Part shown: piece by piece, positions 61,858 through 64,000 of the stretch
Numbering within the stretch: position 1 is the stretch's first letter
Layout of the letters: every line of letters begins with the position of its first letter
Assembly (NCBI GenBank): GCA_965226245.1
Contig: CBDDCL010000015.1
Location: 248,001-312,000 of the forward strand
Source: CBDCYS01 sp965226245
Lineage (GTDB): Bacteria; Acidobacteriota; Terriglobia; Bryobacterales; UBA6623
Direction: 5' to 3'
Length of the DNA stretch: 64,000 nucleotides
The notes under the pieces: generated by a model
Databases searched by the model: none
Told to the model about the DNA's origin: nothing
Seen by the model: only the letters and a program-made list of their open reading frames with translations
Program-made: the position numbers and the translations under genes

Positions 61858-62346
61858 ATGTTTTGCCAGGACCTAAAAAAAGTTGGGGATTCAAGGAAAG
61901 CAAGAAAGGCCCGAGGCGCAGCGTTGGTCGAGTTTGCGCTTATGGCCCCGCTGCTGTTGGGTCTATGCATGGCGGCTACGGACTTTGGGCGCCTCTTCTT
62001 TCACGCAGTCACGATCGCCAATGCGGCCGGGACAGGAGCTTTCTTTGGGGCCCGCGATGTCCTCCGTAGCGGAGACTTTGGCGGACAGGAACAACGTGCC
62101 CTCGACGACACGAGGAACCTTTCGAACAGTGGCACAACCGTGACCGCCTCGGCCGAGCAGTACTGCACTTGTCCAGGTGACGGAGTGAAGGAGTGCGACG
62201 ATACGACAATTCAGTGTGCGGGCTACGGCGCCCCCAGGGGCTACATCAAGGTCACCGTCCAACAACCCTTCCCGATGTGGGCGCAGTGGCCGCTACTGCC
62301 GAAGAACGCGACCGTTGGCAGGACTGCCTTCATGCGGGGCCAGTAG
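61858..62346 (+). CDS. TadE-like pilus minor pilin
   Basis: 162 residues. AGGAGG lies 6 bp before the ATG at 61858. The N-terminus ARGAALVEFALMAPLLLGL is the prepilin-like TadE motif (Gly before, Glu at +5 of the hydrophobic segment). The soluble part contains a disulfide-type CTCPGDGVKECDD. It is processed by TadV/CpaA-type peptidase in other systems; none is in this window. Confidence 0.85.
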   Translation: MFCQDLKKVGDSRKARKARGAALVEFALMAPLLLGLCMAATDFGRLFFHAVTIANAAGTGAFFGARDVLRSGDFGGQEQRALDDTRNLSNSGTTVTASAEQYCTCPGDGVKECDDTTIQCAGYGAPRGYIKVTVQQPFPMWAQWPLLPKNATVGRTAFMRGQ

Positions 62347-62400
62347 AAGCCCCGGCCGGCCGAGCCGAAAGACATGTTTTTTGAATCAATGGAGAGGTCT

Positions 62401-62832
62401 ATGTTTCCAGCCAGGCAAACCGGGACAAAGCGAAACCAAAGACAGAAGGGCTCCGTGATAGTCGAGTTCACCCTTTCCTTTCTGTTTTTCATCGTACTGA
62501 GCATTGGGTTGTTTGAGATGGCTGCGGCAATGTGGGTATGGACGACACTTTCCCACGCCGCCCGCCAGGGCGCCCGCTTCGCCATGGTGCACGGGAACAA
62601 CAATCCGGTGATGGACAGCACGATCGAGCAACTCGTCAAGGACCACGCGATCGGGCTGGTCAAAAACGACATCACGGTGACCGTCACTTGGGAGGATGCC
62701 GCCGACAAGGACCCTGGGGACTTTGTCGCAGTGCGCGCGATGTATCCGTTCGGATTCGTGACCGGTTCAGCGATCATTTCGAACGCCTCAATTCAACTCG
62801 GCAGCACTTCGCGCATGACCATCGCCTACTGA
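62401..62832 (+). CDS. TadE-like pilus minor pilin
   Basis: 143 residues from ATG 62401 (62374 and 62389 are in-frame alternatives). The prepilin-like motif is QKGSVIVEFTLSFLFFIVL; then AARQGARFAMVHGNNNPVMD and a C-terminal LGSTSRMTIAY. It is cotranscribed with the preceding TadE gene (54 bp gap). Confidence 0.83.
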   Translation: MFPARQTGTKRNQRQKGSVIVEFTLSFLFFIVLSIGLFEMAAAMWVWTTLSHAARQGARFAMVHGNNNPVMDSTIEQLVKDHAIGLVKNDITVTVTWEDAADKDPGDFVAVRAMYPFGFVTGSAIISNASIQLGSTSRMTIAY

Positions 62833-62938
62833 GGCAGCGAAGCGGTCATCGTCGCACCGCGGGAGAGGGCGTCTTTTCGATTGATAGGCGGCCAGAAGAT
62901 GCTGTGGAAATTGCATGGGTATAAGACTGCAGAGCGCG

Positions 62939-63374
62939 ATGCGGCGCCGACAGAGGCAATTTTGACCGAGCCCCGAGACTCATTCTCCCGCGAGGTACCG
63001 TAATGGTACAGCTTATCCTGATTTTTCTGCTGTTCTTCGTGCTAAGCCTCCTTTTGGTCGAGCTGGGCCGGGCATTTTGGGTGTATCGCAAGCTGACACA
63101 TGCCGCACGACAGGCAGCGCTTTACGCCGGGCTCCACAGCGCGGCGAGCAGGAATCCAGCCTCGGAAGATCGGATCATCGAGGTGGTCAAAAAGTATACG
63201 GTGGGGTTAGATGAACTAAAGCTCGTGGTGCGCGCGTCGTGGGACCCGGACAACGAACCATACAGTAAGGTGCAAATACAGGCGCGCTACAACTTGGATC
63301 TGTTAACGATGCGACGCCTTCCGCGCGCCACGATCCCACTCTCCAGCACTTCCCGGACGGTGATTACCCGTTGA
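62939..63374 (+). CDS. Third TadE-like protein, N-terminus possibly frameshifted
   Basis: The open frame from ATG 63003 gives 123 residues: MVQLILIFLLFFVLSLLLVE, HAARQAALYAGLHSAASRN and LSSTSRTVITR at the end, as in the preceding TadE proteins. It lacks the usual basic-Gly leader before the hydrophobic helix. Upstream, ATG 62939 starts MRRRQRQF and hits TGA; deleting one T of the TTTT at 62961-62964 would join it in frame through DRAPRLILPRGTV to the helix, which supplies the expected leader. Either a start at 63003 or a one-base error/mutation is possible. Confidence 0.7.
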
Positions 63375-63405
63375 GCCCGGACAAACCGCCGGAGAAAGCG
63401 AGCGT

Positions 63406-63816
63406 GTGAAATGCCGGCCGCCAGAGAAAAAATTCCGAGTGGCGTTGGTTGATGATCATCTGGTCTTTCGGGAAGCGGTGCGCCGGCTATTGGCATTGGA
63501 ACACGATTTCGAGGTTGTTGCGGAAGCAGCAGATGGCCACGAAGCCATCGACATGCTTCGGGATCATGAGCCGGATATTCTGCTGCTCGACTTGCAAATG
63601 CCGGAGTTAGACGGCCACGGCATGCTCCTACGGATTCGGTGCGACCAGCTCAAGACAAAAATCATCGTGTTGACGGCTTCTAACGAAGAAAACCAACACG
63701 TGCAAGCGATCAACGACGGGGCAGCGGCGATTGTACGCAAAGAGATGGCAACTGAATTACTGATCGATAGCATTCGCAAGGTGCATCGCGCGGACAGGGG
63801 CTCCGCCATCTCATAA
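63406..63816 (+). CDS. Single-domain response regulator (receiver)
   Basis: 136 residues from GTG 63406. Receiver features: VALVDDHLVF (acidic pocket, D16/D17), phospho-acceptor Asp62 in LLLDLQMPELDG, Thr90 in IIVLTAS and Lys112 in VRKEM. The sequence resembles NarL/FixJ regulators but the helix-turn-helix output domain is absent; it stops after HRADRGSAIS. It may act like CheY-type or Tad-cluster regulators, or be a truncated NarL gene. It follows the TadE genes by 32 bp. Confidence 0.83.
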   Translation: MKCRPPEKKFRVALVDDHLVFREAVRRLLALEHDFEVVAEAADGHEAIDMLRDHEPDILLLDLQMPELDGHGMLLRIRCDQLKTKIIVLTASNEENQHVQAINDGAAAIVRKEMATELLIDSIRKVHRADRGSAIS

Positions 63817-64000
63817 GTCAATGATTCCATTGAATTTTCGCGTGAATCTGAAAAGCAGGCTCCATCAGCTTCCCAATGCCGTTGTGATTCTGCTCGACAA
63901 GAATCCAAGGTGATCGATTGGGCCGCGAGAGTGCCGAAACATGCTTCTTCAGGCCCTTCCCTGAGCGCTTCCGGCCCTTACCACTGCCACGAACGCGGAA
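63817..64000. other. Region after the receiver gene, no gene seen
   Basis: No convincing coding sequence on either strand up to the window edge; no helix-turn-helix continuation of the receiver protein is visible in the other frames. Confidence 0.5.

Overview
This window looks like a chromosomal segment of an Acidobacteriota bacterium, most like the Bryobacter/Solibacter group. This is inferred from gene content and high GC, not from a marker gene. The pointers are an Oar-type TonB-dependent receptor with an N-terminal carboxypeptidase-regulatory domain, two CRTAC1/UnbV (FG-GAP plus ASPIC) proteins, a DUF1549/DUF1553 cytochrome with a DUF1501 partner, GMC oxidoreductases with gluconate-dehydrogenase subunit 3, a DUF3500 protein and a PVC/Acidobacteria-type membrane-bound dehydrogenase. 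No rRNA, tRNA or CRISPR array was found.

Layout. 0-9.2 kb: remains of a surface-glycan cluster (Wzt-like ABC ATPase, C-methyltransferase, three GT4 glycosyltransferases, FkbM methyltransferase), cut by a partial IS630 transposase, an IS1595-family element and a 532-bp non-autonomous element. 9.2-10.6 kb: a junction zone in which a sulfatase-like gene, truncated at both ends and split by a second identical copy of the 532-bp element, is spliced against truncated neighbours. 10.5-23.2 kb: an envelope electron-transfer or polymer-processing region with a multihaem cytochrome-TPR protein, CRTAC1 lipoprotein, TPR protein, DUF1501, DUF1549/1553 cytochrome and TPR-CRTAC1 protein. 23.2-27.3 kb: a tandemly duplicated GMC/gluconate-dehydrogenase unit, one copy of whose small subunit is reduced to 22 codons. 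27.6-30.8 kb: two divergent IS1202/ISNCY-type elements in tandem, separated by 17 bp and jointly flanked by a 17-bp direct repeat. 31.1-37.3 kb: TonB receptor, molybdenum sulfite-oxidase-like enzyme, a broken TPR gene, a sodium:solute symporter and an overlapping 37-residue membrane peptide, all on one strand and closely packed.

37.5-54 kb: an aminotransferase read in frame with an integrase remnant, a GNAT fragment, the large membrane-bound dehydrogenase, a zeta-toxin-like ATPase with a small partner, a thioredoxin-fold DUF255 protein, DUF3500, a GT-C type membrane protein, a cation diffusion facilitator, a cupin, an AbiJ/HEPN-like gene between 56-bp direct repeats, and a mercuric-reductase-like flavoprotein. 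54.3-57.6 kb: a degraded DUF1501 fragment, an ECF sigma/anti-sigma pair and a stand-alone transpeptidase. 57.7-61.5 kb: an ISKra4-type element, probably expressed by -1 frameshifting, interrupted by an IS1634 element. 61.5-63.8 kb: a Flp/Tad pilus minor-protein locus (TadG-like remnant, three TadE-like proteins) and a single-domain response regulator.

The dominant theme is recent mobile-element activity: six kinds of element, several with target duplications still readable, and at least nine broken or partial genes. The best candidates for something undescribed are the twin 532-bp elements, the 17-bp-spaced IS tandem and the repeat-flanked AbiJ/HEPN-like gene.
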